This document shows, one piece after another, positions 27,357 to 36,200 of a DNA stretch of 64,000 nt (its first letter is position 1; every line of letters starts with the position of its first letter). Under the pieces are notes generated by a model, which worked only from the letters and a program-made list of their open reading frames with translations, did no database searches and had not been told where the DNA came from. The stretch spans positions 2,046,001-2,110,000 of the forward strand of contig NZ_CP053015.1 of NCBI RefSeq assembly GCF_012979535.1, given 5' to 3'. A program made the translations under genes and the position numbers. This DNA comes from Sphingomonas lacunae (GTDB lineage: Bacteria; Pseudomonadota; Alphaproteobacteria; Sphingomonadales; Sphingomonadaceae).

Positions 27357-27925
27357 GGCAGGACGTGGCTCAGAGAGCGGGCGCCGGCCTTCATGCCGCC
27401 CGCCATGTCACCCCGGCTGAGAGCTGGCATCATCTCGTTGATCACGTCTTGGGCCTTGCGGTTGGAGTCTTCGACTGATCCAAATCCCAGGCCCATGGCC
27501 ACCCGCACCCGCTCTTCACTGGGCACCAGCAACAGCATGACGCCATCGTTGCGATGCTTGTCGCCGATTGACCAAGCATCACCCAGGCAACGGGCCACCA
27601 GCCCGTCGTCCTTGCCATTGAGGGTCGGCAGCATGACCGCCACGGCCTCATGGCCGGTGTTGGCCTGATATTGCCGCAATGTCTGCTCGATCTCCAACTC
27701 GTCCGCCTCGGCAATCAGGTCGGCCGGGTCGCTGACCAGTCCCTTCAACTGCGGCAGGCTGATGTCGCCGCATTCACGGCTCATCGGCAGCGCGGTGCGG
27801 ATAGGCCGTTCGACCGGCCCCGCCGCCGGCGCGGCGGCTTTCTCTTCCGTCGGAGACGGGGAGCAGCCGCTGGCAATGGCAAACAGGACAAGAGCAGCGG
27901 CGACAGGTGCGCGCTGACGGATCAC
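27353..27925 (-). CDS. TPM-domain lipoprotein
   Basis: The 190-residue protein has a lipoprotein signal with lipobox FAIASGC at about residues 15-21, so it is probably anchored by lipid on the periplasmic side. A proline/alanine linker and one TPM domain follow (AWSIGDKHRNDGVMLLLVP, RVRVAMGLGFGSVED). No membrane helix follows the domain. It is cotranslated with LemA upstream and the YgcG-type gene downstream (four-base overlaps on both sides). Three TPM proteins in one operon is more than the usual one. Confidence 0.88.
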   Translation of the reverse strand: MIRQRAPVAAALVLFAIASGCSPSPTEEKAAAPAAGPVERPIRTALPMSRECGDISLPQLKGLVSDPADLIAEADELEIEQTLRQYQANTGHEAVAVMLPTLNGKDDGLVARCLGDAWSIGDKHRNDGVMLLLVPSEERVRVAMGLGFGSVEDSNRKAQDVINEMMPALSRGDMAGGMKAGARSLSHVLP

Positions 27926-28521
27926 TGGCCGAAATTCACCGTGGGGGCGACTTCGGCATTCGCGGTGGTCGCCTGATAGGGGGTCATGGGCTGGGCGCCA
28001 TGGATAATCTTCGCGCCGATAATGTCGGGGAAAGTGCGGATTGTGGTGTTATAGGATTGCACCGCCGCATTATAATCGCGGATCGAAATGGCAATGCGGT
28101 TTTCCGTACCTTCCAACTGGGTCTGGAGGTTGAGAAAGCCTTCCTGGCTGCGGAGCTGGGGATACTGCTCCTGCAATGCGACGAGTCGGCCCAGCGCCAC
28201 GGTGACCTGGCCTTGTGCCTGCTGATAGCGTGCCATGGCTGCCGGATCGCTGAGCTGTTCGGGTGACAGCGTGACAGTATTCGCGCCTGCACGGGCGTTG
28301 GTCACTTCGGTCAATATCTGGCGTTCGCTGGCAGCCTGTCCCTGAACCGTCGCGACAAGATTGGGGATGAGGTTGGCACGGCGTTGGAAATTCGCCTGCA
28401 CATCGGCCCATTTGGCCTTTGCATTTTCCTCGGCCGTCGGCACGCTGTTGATACCGCAGCCAGAGAGGGACACGGCAGCCACGGGGGCCACCAGAGCAAA
28501 TGCTAAGCGACGATTGAACAC
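27922..28521 (-). CDS. LemA-family lipoprotein
   Basis: LemA proteins are small helical membrane-attached proteins of unclear role, commonly encoded beside TPM proteins. Here a GTG at 28521, with a GGAAGGA site before it, gives 199 residues. The signal ends in the lipobox LSGC. The LemA core follows: WADVQANFQRRANLIPNLV, LQEQYPQLRSQEGFLNLQ and RIAISIRDYNAAVQ. A more upstream ATG (28575) is possible but would put extra polar residues before the signal. It is the first gene of the LemA-TPM run. Confidence 0.92.
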   Translation of the reverse strand: MFNRRLAFALVAPVAAVSLSGCGINSVPTAEENAKAKWADVQANFQRRANLIPNLVATVQGQAASERQILTEVTNARAGANTVTLSPEQLSDPAAMARYQQAQGQVTVALGRLVALQEQYPQLRSQEGFLNLQTQLEGTENRIAISIRDYNAAVQSYNTTIRTFPDIIGAKIIHGAQPMTPYQATTANAEVAPTVNFGQ

Positions 28522-28695
28522 TGGCAAATCCTTCCGCAAAAACAACCGTCCCGTTGAACGGTTATCCCGCCCCATCCGGCGGATCGACTGCTATGTAGGC
28601 CTTGCACTGTGCCACTGCAATAACGCACCCAAAAATTCGACTTAGTCATGCGTCAATGCTAGGTTGGACAGATAGTCTATGGGGAGACCAGCACA

Positions 28696-29121
28696 ATGTT
28701 GTCGGAATTCAAAGCGTTCGTTCTGCGGGGTAATGTTCTCGACCTTGCGGTTGGCGTCATTATCGGTGCTGCTTTTGGCACCATTGTCAAATCATTGACC
28801 GATGATTTGATCATGCCGCTCGTAAGCTGGGTTTTTGGAGGCGTTGATTTCGCTTCAAAATTCATCATTCTTGGCGCTGTTCCAGCGGATTATCAGGGGT
28901 CTTTGACAGATTATGCCGCGCTCAAGGAAGCCGGTGTGGCGATGCTGGGATATGGTGCCTTTGTCACGGCTATCGTTAATTTCCTGATCCTGGCTTTTGT
29001 CATCTTCCTGCTCGTGCGCTGGGCCAATAAATTGCTGTCCAAGCCGGCGGAAGAGGCGCCTGCCGGGCCCAGCGAAGTCGAATTGCTGGCCGAAATCCGC
29101 GACGAACTGCGCAAACGCTAA
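28696..29121 (+). CDS. mscL: Large-conductance mechanosensitive channel MscL
   Basis: MscL opens when membrane tension rises and releases solutes during osmotic downshock. The 141-residue protein has the amphipathic N-terminus (MLSEFKAFVLRGNVLDLAVG), pore helix GVIIGAAFGTIVKSL, the outer loop, and the second helix (AFVTAIVNFLILAFVIFLL), ending in the charged cytoplasmic bundle. Its length is normal for the family. It precedes the tmRNA gene and has no partner gene. Confidence 0.97.
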   Translation: MLSEFKAFVLRGNVLDLAVGVIIGAAFGTIVKSLTDDLIMPLVSWVFGGVDFASKFIILGAVPADYQGSLTDYAALKEAGVAMLGYGAFVTAIVNFLILAFVIFLLVRWANKLLSKPAEEAPAGPSEVELLAEIRDELRKR

Positions 29122-29154
29122 GGCCTTGATCCACCCGTTTTCTCGCCTGGGTCT

Positions 29155-29182
29155 TTGCAATGGGCGGGTTGTTCCCTATATC
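29155..29182 (+). promoter_or_regulatory. Possible promoter of the tmRNA gene
   Basis: TTGCAA (29155-29160) and TATATC (29177-29182), separated by 16 bases, lie directly before the acceptor half of ssrA. The expected start would fall at the first bases of the RNA. This is a sequence match only. Confidence 0.45.
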
Positions 29183-29555
29183 CCGCTGTGCCGGCTTGTC
29201 CGGCTATGACGATAAATCGTGGCGTCAAATAGGCACAGCGGACCCGGGGGCAGTACCCGGCGGCTCCACCACAAACCCCGTTCATTGATGCCGGTATCGC
29301 GGCGGACGGGGGTTCTGACGGGGCCGAACCAGGATCGACGTGTGTTGAAAAACGCTTGCTTTCGTTCGGGCTGAGTAACCCGTTAAAGGCTCAAACTCAC
29401 AAGTGCTAACGATAACGAAGCACTCGCTCTCGCGGCATAATTGAGGGCCTCACGGCCTGAGATTATTCCAAAAAGAACGCGGCAGGGACCGAGCCGGGCA
29501 ACAGAATCGGAAACCAGCGGTTCGGAGGGTACCGGGCAACAGAAACCCTCCACCT
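29183..29555 (+). ncRNA. ssrA: Transfer-messenger RNA, circularly permuted two-piece form
   Basis: The gene is permuted as in alphaproteobacteria: the acceptor half comes first and ends in an encoded CCA at 29271. The coding half starts at about 29320 with GGGGCCGA, followed by the GGATCGACG hallmark. The 5' GGGGCCG pairs with CGGCTCC before the CCA (one G-U pair). The resume codon and tag (29405-29440) read ANDNEALALAA followed by TAA. A 10-bp inverted repeat (29183-29192 with 29232-29241) lies at the start of the acceptor half. tmRNA rescues stalled ribosomes with SmpB. The outer ends are estimated. Confidence 0.93.
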
Positions 29556-29607
29556 TTCCCTTCTCTGCGCTTTGCGCCAAAAGGTGGCGATAAGAGGAGA
29601 GAGGCCA

Positions 29608-30942
29608 GTGACCATGACCTATCCGTTACAACGCAGCGCGCTTGAGACGGCCAGCGCTATAGCTGCCGGGCAGACCACTGCGGTTGCTGAATGTGAAGCC
29701 GCCATTGCCCGGATAGAGACGATCAATCCCGCGCTCAATGCCGTCATTGTCAAGGATTTTGAACGGGCACGTGCCGATGCTGTGGCCGCCGACGCGGCCC
29801 TGGCCGCCGGAGACCGGCGTCCGCTGTTGGGTGTTCCGATGACGATCAAGGAGAGCTTTGAATTGGCGGGGACCCCATCGACATGGGGCTTTGCTGAGCA
29901 TCGTGATAACGTCGCGGTCCAAGATGGCTCCACCGTCCGCCGCTTGCGCGCTGCAGGTGCGATTATCCTCGGCAAGACCAATGTGCCGGTGGCGCTGGCT
30001 GACATCCAATCGGTCAATCCAGTCTATGGACGGACTGTCAACCCATGGGATGCCAGCCGGACCTGTGGCGGTTCATCGGGTGGCAGTGCCGCAGCCATTG
30101 CCAGCGGCATGGTCCCGCTCGAAATCGGTACCGATATCGGCGGATCGGTCCGAACTCCTGCCCATTTTTGTGGCGTGTTTGGCCACAAATCGAGTTACGG
30201 TGTCATTCCTCTGGATGGGCATCGGTTTCCGCGCACCGATGGCGCGGACCGACCTTTGTCAGTTGCCGGGCCGCTTGCGCGAACTGCCGCCGACCTGTCC
30301 GCGGCGTTGGATGTTGTCTCTGCGACACCATTGGCGCCAAGCCGGATTACCGGGCTTGCCGGCGCCCGCTTGTTCATCATCACGCATCATCCTCGCGCGG
30401 CGGTAATGCAAGACATTGTGGCCGGTATCGAGGCAGTGGCTGAAAAAGCGCAAGGCGAGGGGGCCAGCATATCCCGTTCGAGCGAGTTAATGCCCGATCT
30501 TGCGGCGATCATGGCCAGTTACATGCCCATGCTCAACATGATTGTAACTGGCGGTGCACCAGCACCGAACGGACAATTGCCCACCGTGCAGCAGTGGTTT
30601 GCCTTGTGCGATGCGCAAGCAAGGATTCAGCGGCAATTTGGCCGATTCTTTGAGCAGTTTGATGCCATTTTGTGTCCTGTGCATGGCACGACGGCTTTCC
30701 CTCATGACGACAATCCAGACATGCGCGCCCGCTTGTTGATGATCGATGGCAAGGAAACACGATACGCTGACCAGTTTGCTTGGATCAGCATGGCGACCTT
30801 CGCCGGCCTGCCCTCCACTTCGGTACCAATAGGGCGCGCCAGTGATGGCCTGCCTTTCAATATGCAGGTAATTGCGGCCAACCGGCGCGATCATGACGGC
30901 ATCCGGTTGGCGGGACTTTTGTCGGGTCTGGTTGCGGACTGA
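29608..30942 (+). CDS. Amidase, amidase-signature family
   Basis: The protein has about 444 residues and the Ser-cisSer-Lys catalytic triad of the family: the lysine in GVPMTIKESFELAG, and serines in TCGGSSGGSAAAIASG and GTDIGGSVRTPAHFCG. Family members hydrolyse amides of many kinds, including GatA and indole- or nitrile-derived amides; the substrate is unknown. The start may be GTG at 29608 (AGAGG five bases before) or ATG at 29614. It is followed by a VanZ-like gene after five bases. Confidence 0.93.
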   Translation: MTMTYPLQRSALETASAIAAGQTTAVAECEAAIARIETINPALNAVIVKDFERARADAVAADAALAAGDRRPLLGVPMTIKESFELAGTPSTWGFAEHRDNVAVQDGSTVRRLRAAGAIILGKTNVPVALADIQSVNPVYGRTVNPWDASRTCGGSSGGSAAAIASGMVPLEIGTDIGGSVRTPAHFCGVFGHKSSYGVIPLDGHRFPRTDGADRPLSVAGPLARTAADLSAALDVVSATPLAPSRITGLAGARLFIITHHPRAAVMQDIVAGIEAVAEKAQGEGASISRSSELMPDLAAIMASYMPMLNMIVTGGAPAPNGQLPTVQQWFALCDAQARIQRQFGRFFEQFDAILCPVHGTTAFPHDDNPDMRARLLMIDGKETRYADQFAWISMATFAGLPSTSVPIGRASDGLPFNMQVIAANRRDHDGIRLAGLLSGLVAD

Positions 30943-30947
30943 AGTCA

Positions 30948-31331
30948 ATGGGAATGCTTGACAAGCTCGACCGCCTGTTTGTCGTCTATCGCCGCAGCTG
31001 GATTGCGCTGTTCTGGTTGGCACTGTTGTTTACGCTGGTTATGGCGCTGTTGCCCAAACCGCCGCCCCTGCCAGGTCAGCCGACCGACAAGTTCCAGCAC
31101 ATTGTAGCCTTTGCGGTCCTTACTCTTCAGTCTTTCGCCGCGTATCCACTTACGCGCTGGCTGGCTCGCTTTGGTTGGCTGGCTGCGTTTGGTGCAGTGA
31201 TCGAATTGGGTCAGATGATCCCTGTGCTGGGACGCAGCGCGGATTTGGCCGATTGGCTGGCGGATAGTGCAGCGATCCTGATCACTATTGCCATCACGGC
31301 AATCTTTGACCGGTGGCGCCGGAAAGGCTGA
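30948..31331 (+). CDS. VanZ-like membrane protein
   Basis: This 127-residue protein has about three or four hydrophobic helices and the VanZ family landmarks: DKFQHIVAFAVL at the end of the first loop, then GAVIELGQMIPVLGRSADLADWLADS. These DK..H, E..Q and R..D..D residues are the conserved ones. VanZ-like proteins occur in many bacteria, with a role known only in teicoplanin resistance of some Gram-positives. It closely follows the amidase gene and is probably in the same unit. Confidence 0.8.
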   Translation: MGMLDKLDRLFVVYRRSWIALFWLALLFTLVMALLPKPPPLPGQPTDKFQHIVAFAVLTLQSFAAYPLTRWLARFGWLAAFGAVIELGQMIPVLGRSADLADWLADSAAILITIAITAIFDRWRRKG

Positions 31332-31352
31332 AGCCCCCGGCGCCAGGCAAAG

Positions 31353-32147
31353 TCAGCGATTGCCCTGGATGATATCGCCCAAGAGGCCGATCGCGGACCC
31401 CTCGCCCCGGTTTTCGCCACCTCGTGGCCCTGCTGCTGCTAGCATGCGTCCGGCAAGGCGGGAGAAGGGGAGGGATTGAATCCAGACATGCCCTGGTCCC
31501 CGCAATCGGGCGAAAAAGAGGCCCTCGCCACCGAACAATACTGATTTGACCCCGCCTGCCGTTACCAGATCGAAATCGACGGTCGGCGTGTAGGCGGCGA
31601 GGCAGCCTGTATCAACATGGATTTCTTCGCCTGCCGCCAACTCGCGTTCCACCAATGTACCTCCCATCTGGACAAAGACCCAACCGTCACCCTCCAGTTT
31701 CTGCATGATGAAACCTTCACCACCGAACAGGCCAGTCATCACCTTGCGTTGAAAGGCAATGCCAATTGATACGCCCCTGGCAGCGGCCAGAAAGCTGTCC
31801 TTTTGGCATATCAGGGTGCCCCCGTAGTTGGACAGTTTCAGCGGAAGAATGGCTCCCGGTGTGGGCGACGCAAAAGCAACCCGGGCCTTGCCGACACCGT
31901 TATGGGTGAAAACAGTGGTGAAAAGGCTCTCGCCAGTAACCAGCCGCTTGCCGGCGCCGAGCAGCTTACCCATGAAGCCGCCCCCTTGATCACCGCTGCC
32001 GTCCCCAAACACTGTGGTCATGCCGACGCTGCCATCCTTCCAAACCAAAGCGCCTGCTTCGGCCACCGCGCTTTCGCCAGGATCAAGCTCAATCTCAACG
32101 AACTGCAGTTCTTGACCCTTGATTTCAAATTCGATTTCGTCAGCCAT
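31353..32147 (-). CDS. AIM24/TIGR00266-family protein
   Basis: The 264-residue protein has the beta-rich AIM24 fold features: an N-terminal FEIKGQELQFVEIELDPGES, a glycine-rich middle (FGDGSGDQGGGFMGKLLGAGKRL), and the C-terminal GPGHVWIQSLPFSRLAGRM. The exact function in bacteria is unknown; related proteins occur in mitochondria. It converges with the VanZ-like gene. The glycine-rich tail ends near residue 250. Confidence 0.85.
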   Translation of the reverse strand: MADEIEFEIKGQELQFVEIELDPGESAVAEAGALVWKDGSVGMTTVFGDGSGDQGGGFMGKLLGAGKRLVTGESLFTTVFTHNGVGKARVAFASPTPGAILPLKLSNYGGTLICQKDSFLAAARGVSIGIAFQRKVMTGLFGGEGFIMQKLEGDGWVFVQMGGTLVERELAAGEEIHVDTGCLAAYTPTVDFDLVTAGGVKSVLFGGEGLFFARLRGPGHVWIQSLPFSRLAGRMLAAAGPRGGENRGEGSAIGLLGDIIQGNR

Positions 32148-32426
32148 GCTGGTCTCTCCTGTCGTCGCGAATGATCTGGCAGGCAGTAGCCTTTACCCTC
32201 TGCATCGCCATGCAGCTGGATGTGGCGTCAACCGGCTGATCAGGCAAGGACTCTCACCTTGAATTGGCAACTGAAGAGCCTATTTGTCGGATGCGGGCCG
32301 GGCCCCTCTGGCGACACACATGTCGCGATGTCGGACCGCATCGAGTGAGCTCGATGCCGGTTACAGTGTTTGCGCCGCGACCGGCGGGCCGCTCGTTTCA
32401 TCGATTTGGAACGAGGATATCCGACC

Positions 32427-33272
32427 GTGACCAGCCCATCGCGCACAACAAACGTCATGCTTTATGCAACAGTGGACAGCTTTTCCATCGACAGGGGAGC
32501 GGCAGCGCTTGCGCTGGCTCTGGTCCAGTCAGGGGCAGGTAAGCTCACCGCATTTCTCGCGAACCTTGACGCTAATGTGCCGCCCAGTTCATCCGGGCGC
32601 AGTTTGGCGGAAATGGAACAGGATTTTCGCCGTCGGGCAGAGGCGAACATCGCCAATGGCCAAGCACTGTGTGACAAGGCTGAGAAGTTGGGGATCAAGG
32701 TTGGAGTGGTCAATGACTTTGATCACTCCCGCGGAATGATCAGTTGCATTTCTGATCGGGCCCGCCTGCATGATGTGCTGGTAATCGGCGTCGACAAGCA
32801 AGGGCTTATGAGTGATCGGCTGGTTGCCGAAAATCTCCTGTTTTCTATCGGTCGACCGATGCTGGTGGCGCCCCCTGACTGGACAGGCGCCTTCACCCCG
32901 AGACGAGTGGCTCTCGCCTGGGATAACAGCCGCGTTGCTGCCAGGGCGCTGGCAGATGCACTCGCGGTATTACCCAATGTCGAAGAGCTTGTCCTGCTGA
33001 CCATAGGCGGTGAAAAGACAGTCGACTCCAGCATGGATGAGGCGACCACGGTGGCAACCATCGCTGGCAAAGGCTTGTCTGTGCATATGGTCAACCGGCC
33101 TATCAACGGCAGAAATATTGGGTCAGCGCTTCAAGAAGAAGCCTTGGCGCTTGGTAGCGATGTGCTTGTGATGGGTGGATATGGCCATTCGCGCTTGCGC
33201 GATTTCATTCTCGGCGGGGCCACCCTCTCCGTCTTAGGTAGTCCGCGCTTGCCAGTGCTTGTTTCCCATTGA
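32427..33272 (+). CDS. Tandem universal stress protein
   Basis: The protein has 281 residues from GTG at 32427 (an ATG at 32457 is also possible). It contains two Usp domains: the first from MLYATVDSFSID, the second from RRVALAWDNSRVAARAL. The second has the ATP-binding-like motif VMGGYGHSRLRDFILGG near the end. Usp proteins are induced by starvation and stress. It stands alone, with a long leader upstream that shows nothing I recognise. Confidence 0.88.
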   Translation: MTSPSRTTNVMLYATVDSFSIDRGAAALALALVQSGAGKLTAFLANLDANVPPSSSGRSLAEMEQDFRRRAEANIANGQALCDKAEKLGIKVGVVNDFDHSRGMISCISDRARLHDVLVIGVDKQGLMSDRLVAENLLFSIGRPMLVAPPDWTGAFTPRRVALAWDNSRVAARALADALAVLPNVEELVLLTIGGEKTVDSSMDEATTVATIAGKGLSVHMVNRPINGRNIGSALQEEALALGSDVLVMGGYGHSRLRDFILGGATLSVLGSPRLPVLVSH

Positions 33273-33470
33273 TTGGTTAGAAGGTCCGGATGAATGGATG
33301 GCTCGGGTGGGTTAGTTTCCTGCCCGAGACGTACGCTTGCAACTTAAATCTGGGCAATCGCTGCCAAATTACGGTCGAATTGACCGCGACTTCCTTTTGA
33401 TCTGCCCCTGCCGAAAGCTATTCGCAGGTGGTCAGAAGCCTGAAATTGGCACGGCAAAAGGGGTCGAAAA

Positions 33471-33641
33471 ATGAATAGCAGGTCAGGTAGGTCCTATAGT
33501 CGAAACCAGCGCGCATTGCGGCGAACTACCGATATGTTGCTTACATCTGCTGGGCTTATACTTTTTCTGATACTGGCCAGTCTTTTGATCGGCGTTGGCT
33601 TCTATTGGCTCGTCGATCTTGCGATGACTCTCGAGGTTTGA
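33471..33641 (+). CDS. Small single-helix membrane protein (56 residues)
   Basis: An ATG at 33471, with AAGGGG eight bases upstream, opens a 56-residue frame. A basic N-terminus (residues 1-18, seven arginines) is followed by one hydrophobic helix (about 22-46, LLTSAGLILFLILASLLIGV) and a short acidic end. This is the normal design of a small inner-membrane protein with its N-terminus inside. No family is recognised. Confidence 0.55.
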   Translation: MNSRSGRSYSRNQRALRRTTDMLLTSAGLILFLILASLLIGVGFYWLVDLAMTLEV

Positions 33642-33889
33642 GGCCGGCGTTCAAACGCCCGGGAACGGATTCTATTGCGCTGACCCGAACGAACGCGGAA
33701 CTTATAAAGTCCCGAGTGTCCGATGATGCCAATTCGCCTATAGCCCGCAGTTAGCCCGATCAAGAGTGACGCAATTTATCCGACCGCACGGCTTTTGGGC
33801 TGAGCAGTCGAGGATCGCACGCACGTGTCATGCTTGGCCGACCGATCGCCGGCCAGCGCTGGTGGTGATAAGATCTGCGAGGGTGAAAA

Positions 33890-33965
<76 letters not shown>

Positions 33966-33983
33966 GCTGGCTGCCCTTTAGGG

Positions 33984-34865
33984 TTAAATGATACCAAAGG
34001 TCCAGCCCTCCTGTTGCGCGATTGCATTGGTCAGCGGTTCGGGGTGCCAGTAATCGGCATTGGCCGCTGTGCTGCGCATCCAGGCGGCGGTAACCAATGC
34101 GTCTGTCGCATGATCATCAAGGCGCGAAACAGGTTGGTACGGTGAGCCGAGGCAGGCAAGCGCGGCCTCGAGTGCTTCTGAATCGCGGATCTTGCTGCGG
34201 TGGGCCGGGACGCCGGCAGCCCGCGCCGCGACACTCGTGTAGATTTCGATGATTGCTGGTCCTCGTTCGGGCAGCGGGTCGAAAGGCCAAATGGGGATGC
34301 GATCCTCCAGTCGGCTGAAGAGACGCATGCCAGTGAGGGAACTTTTGCCTACCTGGGCTGCGCCAACCAGGTTGAAACAACTGGCAGAGCGAGCCTGACC
34401 GGTCGCGCGTTGATGGCTTTCCACTTGGCGGAGTCGCCCGATGCCGACGCCGAACAATGTGCCTTCCCGACCGCCGTGCCTACGGAAATATGGGGATATG
34501 TCGGGATGATCGACAAAGGAAGTAGCCGAGAGATGAGGGTCATTGGAGCACAAAGAGTCAACGAGCCGCCATAATTCGCGCGGCCCCTTCGGACTCCCGT
34601 GCCACCCCGGAAAATAGGCGTTGGCGTCGATGAAGGGCAGTGCGGGTGAAAGGTCAAAACCAATCAGCATATCCGTACCACGCCGGGCATGGTCGACCAA
34701 CCAATCGAGCACAAGTGCGCGACTCCAGCCTCCTGCTGGCTCAATCAGGCGTGGCGCGGTCTGGCCGGATGCCAGCGCGATCGCGATGCCGTGCGGCCGG
34801 GGCACCGCTGCGCCGGACCAGTCAATGCAGGCAAAAGCGGAGAAGATGCGTTGCCGCCTGATCAT
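33984..34865 (-). CDS. Predicted RNase H-fold protein (DUF429-like)
   Basis: The 293-residue protein begins with a strand carrying an aspartate (FACIDWSGAA), has a second acidic strand (DMLIGFDLSPALPF), and a late helix with DDHATDALVTAAWM. This layout of acidic residues is that of RNase H-like folds such as DUF429 predicted nucleases. No function is established for this group. It is divergent from the nfu gene across 89 bases. Confidence 0.6.
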   Translation of the reverse strand: MIRRQRIFSAFACIDWSGAAVPRPHGIAIALASGQTAPRLIEPAGGWSRALVLDWLVDHARRGTDMLIGFDLSPALPFIDANAYFPGWHGSPKGPRELWRLVDSLCSNDPHLSATSFVDHPDISPYFRRHGGREGTLFGVGIGRLRQVESHQRATGQARSASCFNLVGAAQVGKSSLTGMRLFSRLEDRIPIWPFDPLPERGPAIIEIYTSVAARAAGVPAHRSKIRDSEALEAALACLGSPYQPVSRLDDHATDALVTAAWMRSTAANADYWHPEPLTNAIAQQEGWTFGII

Positions 34866-34954
34866 TGGTCAATTGCTTCCATTATGGCAATATTTGCACG
34901 CCTGTTCGGAGTTGCGCCCTTGCAACCGTCCCGCCCTAGGCCCAAATGCAACTC

Positions 34955-35539
34955 ATGTTGATCGAAACTGAATTGACGCCGAATCCGGCTACTCGCAAGT
35001 TTCTGCCCGGTCAGATCGTGATGGCCTCCGGCAGCAGAGACTTTTCTTCGCCAGAGGCGGCAGAGGCGTCGCCACTTGCAGAAGTGCTTTTTGGTCTGGG
35101 CGATGTAACTGGCGTGCATTTTGGCAAGGATTTCGTTGCTGTGACGGCGGCCCCCGGTGCCGACTGGAGCCTTTTGCAGGCGGATGTTGCGGCCATTCTT
35201 CTGGATCATTTCACTGCTGATATGCCGTTGTTGCGAGAAGCATCGGCAGCTGGGATTTCCGTCCCTCCTGAAGACGGACTGGTCGATGAATTGCCCTTTG
35301 ATCCAGCCGACGCTGATATCGTTGATCAGATCAAGGAGTTGATCGAGACTCGCATTCGGCCTGCTGTCGCAAATGATGGCGGCGATATTCGGTTTAAGGG
35401 ATTTAACAAGGGCCACGTCTATCTTGTGATGCAGGGCGCCTGTGCTGGTTGCCCTTCGTCAACGGCCACACTCAAAAACGGCATTGAGTCCCTTCTGAAG
35501 CATTACGTCCCCGAAGTGACGGAAGTGCATGCCGTTTAG
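34955..35539 (+). CDS. NifU-family Fe-S scaffold/carrier protein (Nfu)
   Basis: The 194-residue protein has an N-terminal Nfu_N domain (MLIETELTPNPATRKFLPGQ) and a C-terminal NifU domain with the cluster-binding CxxC in GACAGCPSSTATLK. It carries Fe-S clusters to target enzymes. I place the start at 34955, where Nfu homology begins; the ATG at 34946 is only three codons upstream. It opens the long rightward housekeeping run that includes the Fe-S enzyme miaB. Confidence 0.95.
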   Translation: MLIETELTPNPATRKFLPGQIVMASGSRDFSSPEAAEASPLAEVLFGLGDVTGVHFGKDFVAVTAAPGADWSLLQADVAAILLDHFTADMPLLREASAAGISVPPEDGLVDELPFDPADADIVDQIKELIETRIRPAVANDGGDIRFKGFNKGHVYLVMQGACAGCPSSTATLKNGIESLLKHYVPEVTEVHAV

Positions 35540-35589
35540 GCATTTTTGGCGGTAAGGTTTTCAACTCCTGTTGGCTAGGACCAATTATC

Positions 35590-36183
35590 ATGAGCGAGCC
35601 ATTGAACGACGCGGCACTGGACCAGCTATTCCGGACAGCCAGAACCTATAACGGTTATTTGGATCGTGCTGTCAGCGTGGATCAGTTGGAATCGATCTGG
35701 GATCTCATGAAGATGGGACCAACATCGGCCAATGCGCTACCGGCCAGACTGATTTGGTGCACCTCCACGGCAGCCAAGGAAAAGCTGGCCGCTTGCGCTG
35801 GCGGGGCCAACCCGCCGAAGATATTGTCCGCTCCGGTGAGTGTAATCATCGCGATGGACTTGCGCTTTCACGATCATTTGCCTGATCTGTTTCCGCATAC
35901 CGATGCGAAGAGCTGGTTTGACGGCAATGACGCGCTCATTCAGGCCACCGCTTTTCGAAACTCTTCCTTGCAAGGCGCCTATTTCATAATGGCGGCTCGC
36001 GCTTTGGGTTTGGATACCGGGCCCATGTCCGGCTTTAGCCCAGAAGCAGTTGAAGCAGCCTTTTTTCCCGATGAGCCCAGCCTTAAGGTCAACTTCATTT
36101 CCACCCTAGGGTATGGCGACCCCAACACCATTTTTGAACGCAGTCCGCGCCCGGAGTTCGGTCGCTTCAACCGCGTCTTCTGA
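35590..36183 (+). CDS. Nitroreductase-family oxidoreductase, RutE/HadB type
   Basis: The 197-residue flavoprotein matches the malonic semialdehyde reductase (RutE) group: ALDQLFRTARTYNGYLD, WDLMKMGPTSANALPARLIW and FRNSSLQGAYFIMAARALGLDTGPMSGF (given in parts). RutE acts in the Rut pyrimidine breakdown path, but no rut genes are nearby, so another aldehyde or nitro substrate is equally likely. It lies between nfu and tsaB. Confidence 0.85.
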   Translation: MSEPLNDAALDQLFRTARTYNGYLDRAVSVDQLESIWDLMKMGPTSANALPARLIWCTSTAAKEKLAACAGGANPPKILSAPVSVIIAMDLRFHDHLPDLFPHTDAKSWFDGNDALIQATAFRNSSLQGAYFIMAARALGLDTGPMSGFSPEAVEAAFFPDEPSLKVNFISTLGYGDPNTIFERSPRPEFGRFNRVF

Positions 36184-36200
36184 AACGGTAACCCGGTCCC

